Origin: CAYUXF01 sp964448755
Lineage (GTDB): Bacteria > Margulisbacteria > Termititenacia > Termititenacales > CAYUXF01
DNA length: 37,704 nucleotides
Direction of reading: 5' to 3'
NCBI GenBank assembly: GCA_964448755.1
Contig: CAYUXF010000008.1
Span: forward strand, 1-37,704
Shown: in pieces, positions 6,809 through 15,007 of the stretch
Position numbering within the stretch: the first letter of the stretch is position 1
How the letters are laid out: every line of letters starts with the position of its first letter
Program-made: the position numbers and the translations under genes
Notes under the pieces: generated by a model
What the model was told of the DNA's origin: nothing
Databases searched by the model: none
Seen by the model: only the letters and a program-made list of their open reading frames with translations

Positions 6809-9232
6809 CTGTTTAAGAAATTTTTAGTGCCGTTTTTTTTGTTTTTTGCACTTAGTGCGGCAGATCTCACTTCCGATCTTTTGCGGCGTGAGTCCGGTGT
6901 TCGCGCTCTTGGGCTGGGTGGCGCTTTTACGGCGGTAGCAGAAGATACTAGCGCTCTTTTTTATAATCCGGCTGGTCTGGCTAACCGCACGGTGCAGTTC
7001 AATTATGGCGAAGATGATCTTAACCGCCGGGACGGCCTTAAGCTCGGCGTTGAGCGTGGTTTTAAATTAGGTAATTTAGCCTATGGCCAGCGGCACTATG
7101 TTGATGAGGAACTTAACTGGTCGCAGATAGACTCCTATGGCTTCGGCGTCAAAACTAAGCAGGGCATTGACTATGGCTTGACCTATAAAAAAATTACCCA
7201 GGAAGGCCCTGATAATTTGGCTGGAGTCTCCTGGGGTCTTGATCTCGGTTTGCTGGCTCATTTAACTCCAACCTGGCGTTTGGGCTTGAATGCGCAGAAT
7301 TTTTCCGGCGGCAATCTTGATGTAAAGCCCAGTTATCGCTTTGGTACCGCCTGGAAAGTTATTGATAGAGTACTCTTTGTTTATGATAATGAGGTTTTTC
7401 ATCCGCACGATACCCCTAACAGCGCTATTGCTCATTACGGCGTAGAATGGGATGCGGCGGACGGCTTTACTCTGCGGCTGGGTAAAAATGACAAAAATAC
7501 TACCTATGGAGTTTCGCTTGGTTTTCTTGGTCTTATTTGGGAATACGCCGTAGAAGAAAAAGAACGGGAGATCATCTATCGCTTTGGTCTGAAAATGGGC
7601 AGTGATCGTTATAAAGATCAGCGCCGCTATGTTGTTAACGGCGCCCAGGAAATTTTATTAATAGATCTTTCTAAACCACTAGTTTCCGGACAGGATGGTT
7701 ATACCTTTATAGAGGGCTTGCTGCCGGGCGGCGATAATCTGCTCAATACTATCAGATATGCCGCTGAGGATAATAGGATCACCGGCATTTTAATAAAAAT
7801 GAAAGATCTGCCTAACAGTCTCTCTTATGTCGGTCTGGTGCAGGAACTGCGCACTGAACTCGTAGCCTTTAAAGAAAAAGGAAAAAAAGTAATTATCTAT
7901 ATTGAAGATGAGATCTCGGAGAATAGCTATTATCTGGCAACGGTGGCCGATAAGATAATTATGAATAAAATGGGGGCGCTTGTCTCTTTGGGTAAGTCTT
8001 TGACTGTAACCAGGTTGAGCGGTTTCTTGGAGAAAATAGGTCTTAATTATCAAACATTTAAAGCTGGTGAATACAAAGACGCCACCAGCCCGTTCAATGA
8101 GGCCTGGACGGAGGCGCAGGAAAAACAGCTGACCGCGCTGGTTAAAGATCTCAATAATCAGATAATTGAGGATATTAAAAAAGAACGGAATTTGAATGAT
8201 GATCAGGTCGCTATTTTTAGCGCCGGCGGCATTATTACCGCTACCAAAGCGCTTTCACTGGGTTTGATCGATCAAATTGCTTATTATGAAGACATCAAAG
8301 ATATTCTCAAGGAAGTTACTGATCTGGAACATGACCCTAAATTCATTACGCCGCTAGAACTACCAACCAATGTTCTGGATACGGTAATTCTGCCGGTAGT
8401 TGGCACAGTGGCTATTATTGATATTGACGGGCAGATCGTCAGCGGCCGTTCTAAACAAAATATTTTGACCGGCGAGAAAAATGTTGGTGCTGAATCTATT
8501 ATTGAGATACTCAATGAGATCAAAGATAAGGACGATGTACAGGCAGTTGTGCTGAGGATCAATTCGCCGGGCGGTTCGGCGCTCGCTTCCGATATGATCT
8601 ATCGCAAGGTCAAAGAGCTGCGTGAGGAACATAAAAAATATGTCGTGGTTTCCATGGGTAATATTGCCGCTTCGGGCGGTTATTATATAGCCTGCGCCGG
8701 CAATAAGATCATTGCCAACCGCGGTACTTTGACCGGCAGTATTGGTGTTATTGGCGGCGTTTTAAAAGGCTCGGCGCTTTATAGTAAATTAGGTATTAAA
8801 GAAGATACCATTAAGACCGGCGAACATTTAGATATGTATTCTTTCGGCCGTCAGCTGAGCGCGGCAGAAATTAAGATGATCGAAGACTATCAGCGGCAGA
8901 TCTATGACGAATTTAAAATGATCGTGGCGCTGGAGAGAAATTTACATATGGCGGAAATGGAACAGATCGCCGGCGGGCGCATTTGGTCTGGGCAGCAGGC
9001 TAAACAAGTCGGCTTAATTGATGATTTTGGTTCTGTTTTTGACGCGATTGAATTGGCTAAAACTGGCGCCGGTATTAAAGGCAAAGCGCGCGTTATCAGA
9101 ATGGTCCATACCGAAGATTATGGTCTGCTGACCATTCGCTCTAAGATCTCCGCTTTTCTGGGGCTGGATTCGCTCGGGTTTAATAATTTAAATAAGAGCA
9201 AACTGGCGGAGTTTAATTCTTATTTGTATTGA
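6809..9232 (+). CDS. sppA: Fusion of an outer-membrane barrel-like domain with SppA-type S49 peptidase
   Basis: After a signal peptide, residues about 25-265 resemble the PorV/FadL-like family (LGLGGAFTAVAEDTSALFYNPAGLAN, then amphipathic beta strands). Residues about 285-780 form a double-domain SppA. The catalytic dyad is visible: Lys423 in AGEYKDATSPF and Ser622 in NIAASGGYY, 199 residues apart, close to the spacing in E. coli SppA. SppA degrades cleaved signal peptides and membrane fragments. The signal peptide is complete only if translation starts at CTG 6809 (MFKKFLVPFF), 5 nt after AAGAGGTG. GTG 6827 lacks both a Shine-Dalgarno and the basic N-region. The barrel-peptidase fusion is unusual for this family. 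Confidence 0.88.
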   Translation: MFKKFLVPFFLFFALSAADLTSDLLRRESGVRALGLGGAFTAVAEDTSALFYNPAGLANRTVQFNYGEDDLNRRDGLKLGVERGFKLGNLAYGQRHYVDEELNWSQIDSYGFGVKTKQGIDYGLTYKKITQEGPDNLAGVSWGLDLGLLAHLTPTWRLGLNAQNFSGGNLDVKPSYRFGTAWKVIDRVLFVYDNEVFHPHDTPNSAIAHYGVEWDAADGFTLRLGKNDKNTTYGVSLGFLGLIWEYAVEEKEREIIYRFGLKMGSDRYKDQRRYVVNGAQEILLIDLSKPLVSGQDGYTFIEGLLPGGDNLLNTIRYAAEDNRITGILIKMKDLPNSLSYVGLVQELRTELVAFKEKGKKVIIYIEDEISENSYYLATVADKIIMNKMGALVSLGKSLTVTRLSGFLEKIGLNYQTFKAGEYKDATSPFNEAWTEAQEKQLTALVKDLNNQIIEDIKKERNLNDDQVAIFSAGGIITATKALSLGLIDQIAYYEDIKDILKEVTDLEHDPKFITPLELPTNVLDTVILPVVGTVAIIDIDGQIVSGRSKQNILTGEKNVGAESIIEILNEIKDKDDVQAVVLRINSPGGSALASDMIYRKVKELREEHKKYVVVSMGNIAASGGYYIACAGNKIIANRGTLTGSIGVIGGVLKGSALYSKLGIKEDTIKTGEHLDMYSFGRQLSAAEIKMIEDYQRQIYDEFKMIVALERNLHMAEMEQIAGGRIWSGQQAKQVGLIDDFGSVFDAIELAKTGAGIKGKARVIRMVHTEDYGLLTIRSKISAFLGLDSLGFNNLNKSKLAEFNSYLY

Positions 9233-9259
9233 TCTTTTATCTGTTTGTTTTATGAATTT

Positions 9260-9268
9260 TGTTATAAT
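9260..9268 (+). promoter_or_regulatory. Extended -10 promoter for tilS
   Basis: TGT followed by a perfect TATAAT (9263-9268), with no good -35. The expected transcription start is at about 9275, which is the A of the tilS ATG, so tilS would be leaderless. Confidence 0.55.
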
Positions 9269-9274
9269 CCATCT

Positions 9275-10195
9275 ATGAATTTTAACGAGAACCTTTTTAA
9301 TAAAAATGACATTGTCTTAGCTGCTGTTTCGGGCGGTAGAGATTCTGTCGTGCTGCTCGACTGTTTGAGTAAATTAAAAGATATTGAGCTCCAGGTAATT
9401 CATTTTAATCACAAGCTAAGGGGTACTGATTCCGATGACGATGCTCTGTTCGTGGAGTCGCTGGCCAGAAAATATGGCCTCTCTTTTTCGCTCGGGTTTG
9501 CCGATGTTAAAAAATATGCCGCCGAGCATAAGCTTTCTATCGAAGACGCGGCGCGCGAAGTGCGCTACGATTATTTTGTTAAGACGGCGCAAAAATTGCA
9601 GGCTAATAAAATTGCCATTGCTCATAATAAGAACGATCAAGTAGAGACCATTGTTATGCGTTTTTTGCGCGGTGCCGCCGGCAAGGGGCTCTCTGGTATG
9701 CCCGAGAGAAGAATAATTGGCGATGTGGAGATAGTGCGTCCTCTTTTGTCTGTCAGCAGGATTGAGATAGATGATTACGCTGCGCTCAATGGCCTTGAAA
9801 ATATTGAGGACAGTTCTAATGCTGAGACTGTTTTTCTGCGCAATAAAATTCGTCATGAATTGATACCGTTCTTAAAGAAGTATAACGATAATCTGGAAGA
9901 AACGGTCTTGCGGATGTCCGATATTTTAAAAGACGAAGATAATTATTTGCAGCGCCAGGCCTTGATCGCCTATCAAGAGGTTGTTTTACAAGAAGAGGAT
10001 GCCCAAATTAAGTTGGATAACCGGTCGATCAAAAATTACGACAAAGCTATTCAGCGCCGCATTGTCCGCCTTGGCATTGAAAAACTGTTCGGTTACCTGC
10101 CGACAGTTTCAATGTCTTATATCGAGAATTTTTTAGACAATGATCTCTCGCAAATTGCCGTCGATCATGACGGCAATTTGCTAGTGAGTAAATAG
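9275..10195 (+). CDS. tilS: tRNA(Ile)-lysidine synthase
   Basis: PP-loop ATPase that converts C34 of tRNA-Ile(CAU) to lysidine so that it reads AUA. The ATP-binding motif SGGRDS lies at residues 19-24, followed by HFNHKLRG and the typical IAHNKNDQVETIVMRFLRG and NKIRHELIPFL blocks. At 306 aa it is on the short side for TilS, with a reduced C-terminal domain. ATG 9275 is chosen over an in-frame TTG at 9245 because the extra ten residues do not belong to the family and the promoter -10 lies inside them. Confidence 0.93.
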   Translation: MNFNENLFNKNDIVLAAVSGGRDSVVLLDCLSKLKDIELQVIHFNHKLRGTDSDDDALFVESLARKYGLSFSLGFADVKKYAAEHKLSIEDAAREVRYDYFVKTAQKLQANKIAIAHNKNDQVETIVMRFLRGAAGKGLSGMPERRIIGDVEIVRPLLSVSRIEIDDYAALNGLENIEDSSNAETVFLRNKIRHELIPFLKKYNDNLEETVLRMSDILKDEDNYLQRQALIAYQEVVLQEEDAQIKLDNRSIKNYDKAIQRRIVRLGIEKLFGYLPTVSMSYIENFLDNDLSQIAVDHDGNLLVSK

Positions 10196-10222
10196 CTGTT
10201 TTGTTGCTCTCTTTTAACTCTA

Positions 10223-10231
10223 TGTTAAAAT
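10223..10231 (+). promoter_or_regulatory. Possible extended -10 promoter upstream of the aminotransferase
   Basis: TGT-TAAAAT matches the extended -10 pattern seen before other genes here. TTGCTC at 10204-10209 could serve as a weak -35 with 16 bp spacing. The transcript would contain the two-hairpin repeat in its leader. Confidence 0.3.
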
Positions 10232-10293
10232 AGCCTTGTTATTAAGTGGTTTATATAATAAGTAGATAAACTGAATTGTAGACGATTTATTAT

Positions 10294-10416
10294 GACCCCA
10301 TCCCCTGGCCCCTTCCCCGCAAATGCGGAGAAGGGGAATATAAAGTAGATATTTTTTATTCTGAACGTGAACTTTCTCCGCGCTAGCGCGGGGAGAGTGA
10401 CGAAAGCCAGAGGGGT
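10294..10416. repeat. Two-hairpin palindromic repeat, REP/MITE-like
   Basis: The left hairpin pairs 10309-10320 with 10325-10336 (12 bp, one mismatch, 4-nt loop AAAT). The right hairpin pairs 10372-10383 with 10386-10397 (12 bp counting G:U). The outer flanks CCTGGC (10304-10309) and GCCAG (10406-10410), with C-rich and G-rich neighbours, make the whole unit an imperfect inverted repeat. The C-rich/G-rich character resembles dispersed palindromic repeats of many bacterial genomes. No coding capacity and no second copy in this window. Confidence 0.75.
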
Positions 10417-10459
10417 AAAAATAGATCATAGACTTACTATTAATAGAAGAGGAAAATAA

Positions 10460-11608
10460 ATGAGAGAAGATTTTTTGGTATTTGGTTCACCGCGCATTGA
10501 GCAGGAAGAGATAGACGCTGTAATTGACCGGTTAAAGACTGGCTGGATAGGGACCGGTCCCAAAGTTAAAGAATTTGAGGACAATTTTAAGTCATATATC
10601 GGCACTAATTACGCCATGGCGCTGAACTCCTGTACCGCCGGGCTGCACCTGGCAATGATAGTCCTCGGTTTAAAGCCGGGTGATGAGGTCATCACTACAC
10701 CAATGACGTTCTGCGCTACCGCCAATACTATTATTCACGCCGGCGGTAAGCCTGTCTTTGTCGATATCAAAAGAGATACACTGAACATCGATGAAGATAA
10801 AATAGAGGCGGCAATTACACCGAAGACCAGAGCGATCGTTCCTGTTCATTTCGCCGGTCGTCCCTGTAATATGGATAAGATCATGGCGATAGCTAAAAAA
10901 CATAACTTAAAAGTTGTTGAAGATTGCGCTCATTCCATTGAGTCGGTGTATCATGGACAAAAGACCGGTTCTATCGGCGACTTAGGGTGTTTCTCTTTTT
11001 ATGTTACTAAAAATATTATTACTGGCGAGGGCGGCATGGTCACGACCAATAATGAGGAATATGCCGACAAGGTAAAGATGTACGGTCTGCACGGTATGTC
11101 GCGCGATGCCTGGAAACGTTTTTCCGACGAAGGGTTTAAACACTACGATGTTATCTTCCCCGGTTTTAAATATAATATGATGGATCTGCAGGCGGCGCTC
11201 GGCGTTGAACAGCTGAAAAAAATAGATAAATTTTATGATGTCAGAAAAAAGATCTGGCAGACTTACAGTGAGCAACTGAAAAAACTGCCGCTAATTCTCC
11301 CCAAAGAACCTGAAGCCGATACCGTTCACGCGCTTCATCTCTATACTGTGCTGCTCGATATCGATAATGTCAAAATGACGCGCGATGATCTTTTGAACGC
11401 GCTGATCAAAGAGAAGATCGGCACTGGCGTTCATTACCGTGCGCTTCATCTTCATCCTTATTATCAAGAAGCTTACGGTTATCAGCAGGGTGATTTTCCG
11501 GAGGCGGAATTTGTTTCGGCGCGGACGCTGAGTTTGCCTATTTCTGCTAAGTTGAGCGAGTCCGATGTGCAGGATGTTGTCGATGCACTTAATAAAATAC
11601 TGGGTTAG
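10460..11608 (+). CDS. DegT/DnrJ/EryC1/StrS-family sugar aminotransferase
   Basis: PLP-dependent aminotransferase acting on nucleotide-linked keto-sugars for surface glycan or antigen synthesis; cytoplasmic; 382 aa, normal length. Seen: GTGPKVKEFE, ALNSCTAGLHLA, GDEVITTPMTF, VVEDCAHSIES, and the PLP-binding lysine at position 184 in FYVTKNIITGEGGM. It resembles the ArnB/PseC type but the exact sugar cannot be assigned. ATG is preceded by AGAGGAAA. The glycosyltransferase follows 8 bp downstream, so they form a two-gene unit. Confidence 0.92.
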   Translation: MREDFLVFGSPRIEQEEIDAVIDRLKTGWIGTGPKVKEFEDNFKSYIGTNYAMALNSCTAGLHLAMIVLGLKPGDEVITTPMTFCATANTIIHAGGKPVFVDIKRDTLNIDEDKIEAAITPKTRAIVPVHFAGRPCNMDKIMAIAKKHNLKVVEDCAHSIESVYHGQKTGSIGDLGCFSFYVTKNIITGEGGMVTTNNEEYADKVKMYGLHGMSRDAWKRFSDEGFKHYDVIFPGFKYNMMDLQAALGVEQLKKIDKFYDVRKKIWQTYSEQLKKLPLILPKEPEADTVHALHLYTVLLDIDNVKMTRDDLLNALIKEKIGTGVHYRALHLHPYYQEAYGYQQGDFPEAEFVSARTLSLPISAKLSESDVQDVVDALNKILG

Positions 11609-11616
11609 TTTTTAAA

Positions 11617-13605
11617 ATGTCAGAAATTGCCGTTAGTATTGTTATTCCTACATATAATCGCTACGGAATGTTAGCGCGGACACTAAACTCTTTAAAAGAG
11701 CAGACGTTCAGTGATTTTGAAGTGGTCGTTGCCGATGATGGTAGCACCGATAATACCGCCGATATTGTTAAACTGAAGTTTCCGTTTATGGTTCGTTACT
11801 TTTATCAAAAGAACGCCGGGCGTTCAGCGGCGCGCAATCTCGGCATTAAGAATGCTTACGGTGAGATCATTATTTTTATTGATGATCATGTTGTTTTGGA
11901 AAATGATTTTATTGAACAGCATTATTTAACTCATCAGCGTTGCCGGGCGGAGAATGTCGCTGTGGTGCGTGGCCGGGTCGGTTATATTGCCAATGAAGAG
12001 GAGCTTGCTGAAAAGCGCCTCTCCCGTATAGATATGAAAAAATATCAGCCGCCGTATAATGAGAATTCACCTTTTTATACATTTATAACCAATAATATTT
12101 CAGTGGCTCGCAAGGTCCTTCTCTTGGTCGGCGGCTTTGACCCAGATTTTAAAGAATACGGTTTTCAAGATCAGGAGCTCGGTTACCGCATCAGAGAGCG
12201 CGGTTTTAAATATAAAATTAATCCCAATGCCATTGGCTATATTTTTAGCGTCAATAATGGCACTGCCAAACGGTTGGATAAACACCGCCAGGCGGGGCGC
12301 TCGGCAGTTTTATTTTATAGAAAACATTTCTGGGGCGGTCTGCAGATTGGCGTTAACCCTTTTAATCTGCTGCTGAATAAATTTTTCTCTTTAAATAATA
12401 ATTGGCTGGCCCGCTCTTATGCCAAAAAAATAGAGCGGTATGAGAATAAGAACGAAAAACTTTTTAATAAATATTTTTATAAACTCCGCGGCCTTTTCTT
12501 TTTGGCGGGGATCGCCGAAGGCCTAAAAAAATATCCCGCCAAAAAGTTTGGTGTGCGCAGCGGCCGAAATGTAGTTTTCCTGGTTTCTCATCAATCCAAT
12601 ATTGCGGGTGCGCCTCTTTCACTAGCTATTTTAGCTAACGCACTGGCCGCGCAAAACTGGCTGCCGGTCTTTGTTGTGCCGGAAAAAGGGCCGGTCCTGG
12701 AGCGGCTTGATCAGAAAAGAGTTATTGTCCTTGATCTGCAGAGGAATTTTAAATATTTAAAATTCCTCTACTGTCTTAAACTTTATCGGCCCTGTTTAGT
12801 CCATGCCAATACTTTTTTATCGGAATATGCTTTGAAGGCGGCTAGAAGAGCTGGCGTTAAAACGGTTATGCATGTTCGTGAAGATCTCTCTATTTATCCG
12901 CAGATCGCTGAGCGTTTATACCGTCAGGCCGATCGCTTAATAGTTATTTCTAAGAGCATGTTGAAAGATTTTCCCGGCAGCCAAAAAATAGATGTGGTCT
13001 ATAATGCGGTCAATTCACTGCCGGCGGCAGCAGCTGTAAAAAAAATACCGCACCGGGTTTTATTTATTGGCACCATTGAAAAACGCAAAGGGGTGACCTA
13101 TCTGGTGGAGGCTATTAATATTCTGCGCCAGCAGGGTAAGAGTATCTCGTTAGATATTCTCGGTGCGCCGCTTATTACAGAGCGCCGTTATTACAATAAG
13201 CTCTTGCGTTATATCAAAAAAAATAAGCTCCAGCAGCTGGTTAATTTTTTTGGCGTTGTCAAAGACCCCGCTCATTTTTTACAGCGGGCCGGTGTTGTGG
13301 TAGTGCCTTCATTGGCTGAACCTTTTGGCCGGGTCATTATTGAGGCAATGTCATATCAATCATTGGTGGTTGCTTCTGCTGTCGGCGGCATACCGGAAAT
13401 AATTAAAGATAATGTCAACGGTTTTCTAGTTCAGGCCGCATCAGCCGAGGAGTTGGCCGCGACGCTGAAGAATGTTTTGGCTTTGCCGACCAGGACAAAA
13501 GAGCAAATTGGCCGCCAGGCCTTAGCAACGGTAAGAGACCGTTTTATGACAGACAACTATGTTGCCGGTGTTTTAAAAGTTTACCAAAAACTACTCAAGA
13601 GCTGA
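11617..13605 (+). CDS. Two-domain glycosyltransferase (GT2 plus GT4)
   Basis: 662 aa, about twice a single glycosyltransferase. Residues 1-290 are a GT-A fold, family 2: SIVIPTYNRYGMLARTLNSL, VVADDGSTDNTADI, and a metal-site DDH in FIDDHVVLENDF. Residues about 315-660 are a GT-B fold, family 4: VSHQSNIAGAPLSLA, VLFIGTIEKRKGVTYLVEA and the donor-site motif EPFGRVIIEAMS. No membrane segments are evident, so it is probably cytoplasmic or peripheral. With the upstream sugar aminotransferase it likely builds a surface glycan or glycosylates a protein. Two active domains suggest two consecutive sugar additions. Confidence 0.9.
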   Translation: MSEIAVSIVIPTYNRYGMLARTLNSLKEQTFSDFEVVVADDGSTDNTADIVKLKFPFMVRYFYQKNAGRSAARNLGIKNAYGEIIIFIDDHVVLENDFIEQHYLTHQRCRAENVAVVRGRVGYIANEEELAEKRLSRIDMKKYQPPYNENSPFYTFITNNISVARKVLLLVGGFDPDFKEYGFQDQELGYRIRERGFKYKINPNAIGYIFSVNNGTAKRLDKHRQAGRSAVLFYRKHFWGGLQIGVNPFNLLLNKFFSLNNNWLARSYAKKIERYENKNEKLFNKYFYKLRGLFFLAGIAEGLKKYPAKKFGVRSGRNVVFLVSHQSNIAGAPLSLAILANALAAQNWLPVFVVPEKGPVLERLDQKRVIVLDLQRNFKYLKFLYCLKLYRPCLVHANTFLSEYALKAARRAGVKTVMHVREDLSIYPQIAERLYRQADRLIVISKSMLKDFPGSQKIDVVYNAVNSLPAAAAVKKIPHRVLFIGTIEKRKGVTYLVEAINILRQQGKSISLDILGAPLITERRYYNKLLRYIKKNKLQQLVNFFGVVKDPAHFLQRAGVVVVPSLAEPFGRVIIEAMSYQSLVVASAVGGIPEIIKDNVNGFLVQAASAEELAATLKNVLALPTRTKEQIGRQALATVRDRFMTDNYVAGVLKVYQKLLKS

Positions 13606-13624
13606 GTGCCGGCGTATTTGCTTA

Positions 13625-13653
13625 TTGAAAAATAGCATTAATTGATGTATAGT
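13625..13653 (+). promoter_or_regulatory. Promoter of the nusA operon
   Basis: TTGAAA at 13625-13630 and TATAGT at 13648-13653 with a 17-bp spacer. The expected transcription start is about 13660, before the terminator at 13674-13695, so the operon leader contains that terminator. Confidence 0.55.
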
Positions 13654-13673
13654 TTTCCCAACAATGATTTGAG

Positions 13674-13695
13674 GCGGCCAATGGCCGCTTTTTTT
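13674..13695 (+). terminator. Intrinsic terminator / possible nusA leader attenuator
   Basis: A perfect stem GCGGCC-AAT-GGCCGC followed by seven T. It can end the glycosyltransferase transcript. Because a promoter lies just upstream, it may also attenuate nusA operon transcription. Confidence 0.85.
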
Positions 13696-13723
13696 ATTTA
13701 AAATAATTTTTTTGGAGGAAAAT

Positions 13724-14956
13724 ATGCTGTTAATTAATAATTTTACCCAGGTCGTCACGCAAATTGAAAAAGAGCGCGGTATTTCGCGCGATGTTTTAAT
13801 TGAGGCAATTAAAGCTTCCTTAATTGCCGCTTGTAAGAAAAAATTTCCCAGTGTTGAGAACCTGGAAGTTACTATTGAAGAAGATACCGGAGAGGCTTTG
13901 ATCTTCGCCGGCAAAGAAGTAGTCGAAACTCTTGACGGTATTGAAGATGATGCCGAGCGTTTTTCTAAAATTTCACTGGCTGAAGCTGCTGAGTATCAGG
14001 ATGATGTTGAAGTTGGCGACGTGATCATGATCGAGGTTACGCCCGATGACTTTGGCCGTATTGCCGCTCAGACCGCTAAACAGGTCATTATGCAGCGGAT
14101 CAGAGAGGCGGAAAAAGATTCTATTTCCGGCGAGTTTGGCGATAAAGTCGGCACTATTGTTACCGGTACTATTCAGCGCCGCGAAGGACGCAATTATTTA
14201 GTTAATTTAGGCCGGACCGAGGCGGTTTTATTTTATAAAGACCAGATACCTAACGAGCAGTATAAACAGGGTGATCCTATTAAAGTTTATATTGCGGAAG
14301 TTGAAAAATCATCTAAAGGTCCGCGCATCCGCATTTCTCGTTCACATCCCGGTCTTTTGAAGGCGCTATTTGAACTGGAAATTCCGGAAGTTCACGATGG
14401 CATCATTACGGTGCTCTCAGTTGCGCGTGAGGTTGGCGTGAGAGCTAAAGTTGCGGTTAAATCTAATGACGCAGAAGTCGGTGCAGTTGGCACCTGTGTC
14501 GGTCATATGGGCGGCCGGATCCAGAACATCGTTAAAGAGTTAAATAATGAGCGGATCGATATTATTGAGTATTCTGATGATCCTTATGAATATCTGGTCA
14601 ATGCTTTAAAGCCGGCTAAAATAAACAAAATTAAGCTGGAAGAAAATGCCAAAGACGAAGAAGGCAATACCTGTAATATCGCCACTATTTATGTTAACGA
14701 AGATCAGCTTTCTCTGGCCATTGGCAAAGGCGGGCAGAACGTTCGTTTGGCTTCTCGTTTAACCGGCTGGAAGATCGAAGTTGAGTCAGAAAAATCCAGC
14801 TTTGCCGCTAATCTTAAATCTGCTATTGCTGCGGAGAAAAAGAATAGTGCGGAAGAAGGGGAAACTGCTGAGCCGGCAAGTGCTGAAGAAGCTACTCCGT
14901 CAGCTGAAGTAAAAACAGAAGAAGCAGAAACAGCGCAGGAGGCCGCAGCAGAATAA
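13724..14956 (+). CDS. nusA: Transcription termination/antitermination factor NusA
   Basis: RNA polymerase-associated factor controlling pausing, termination and antitermination. Domains in order: N-terminal RNAP-binding domain (about 1-120), S1 domain (GDKVGTIVTGTIQRREGRNYLVNLG), KH1 and KH2 (GTCVGHMGGRIQNIVKEL; LSLAIGKGGQNVRLASRLTGW). The last 40 residues are an acidic Ala/Glu-rich tail. ATG 13724 is supported by GGAGGA 4 nt upstream; an in-frame TTG at 13712 lies before that Shine-Dalgarno. rimP, often just upstream of nusA, is absent here. Confidence 0.97.
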   Translation: MLLINNFTQVVTQIEKERGISRDVLIEAIKASLIAACKKKFPSVENLEVTIEEDTGEALIFAGKEVVETLDGIEDDAERFSKISLAEAAEYQDDVEVGDVIMIEVTPDDFGRIAAQTAKQVIMQRIREAEKDSISGEFGDKVGTIVTGTIQRREGRNYLVNLGRTEAVLFYKDQIPNEQYKQGDPIKVYIAEVEKSSKGPRIRISRSHPGLLKALFELEIPEVHDGIITVLSVAREVGVRAKVAVKSNDAEVGAVGTCVGHMGGRIQNIVKELNNERIDIIEYSDDPYEYLVNALKPAKINKIKLEENAKDEEGNTCNIATIYVNEDQLSLAIGKGGQNVRLASRLTGWKIEVESEKSSFAANLKSAIAAEKKNSAEEGETAEPASAEEATPSAEVKTEEAETAQEAAAE

Positions 14957-15007
14957 AACTGGGTTAAGTGCTAAAATTAAAAATAAAAGAGAAATAAAAG
15001 GTAAAAT

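Noticed and set aside
6430..6870. Minus-strand frame of 146 codons opposite the end of aspS
   Set aside because: It is a codon-bias shadow of the conserved aspS catalytic region.
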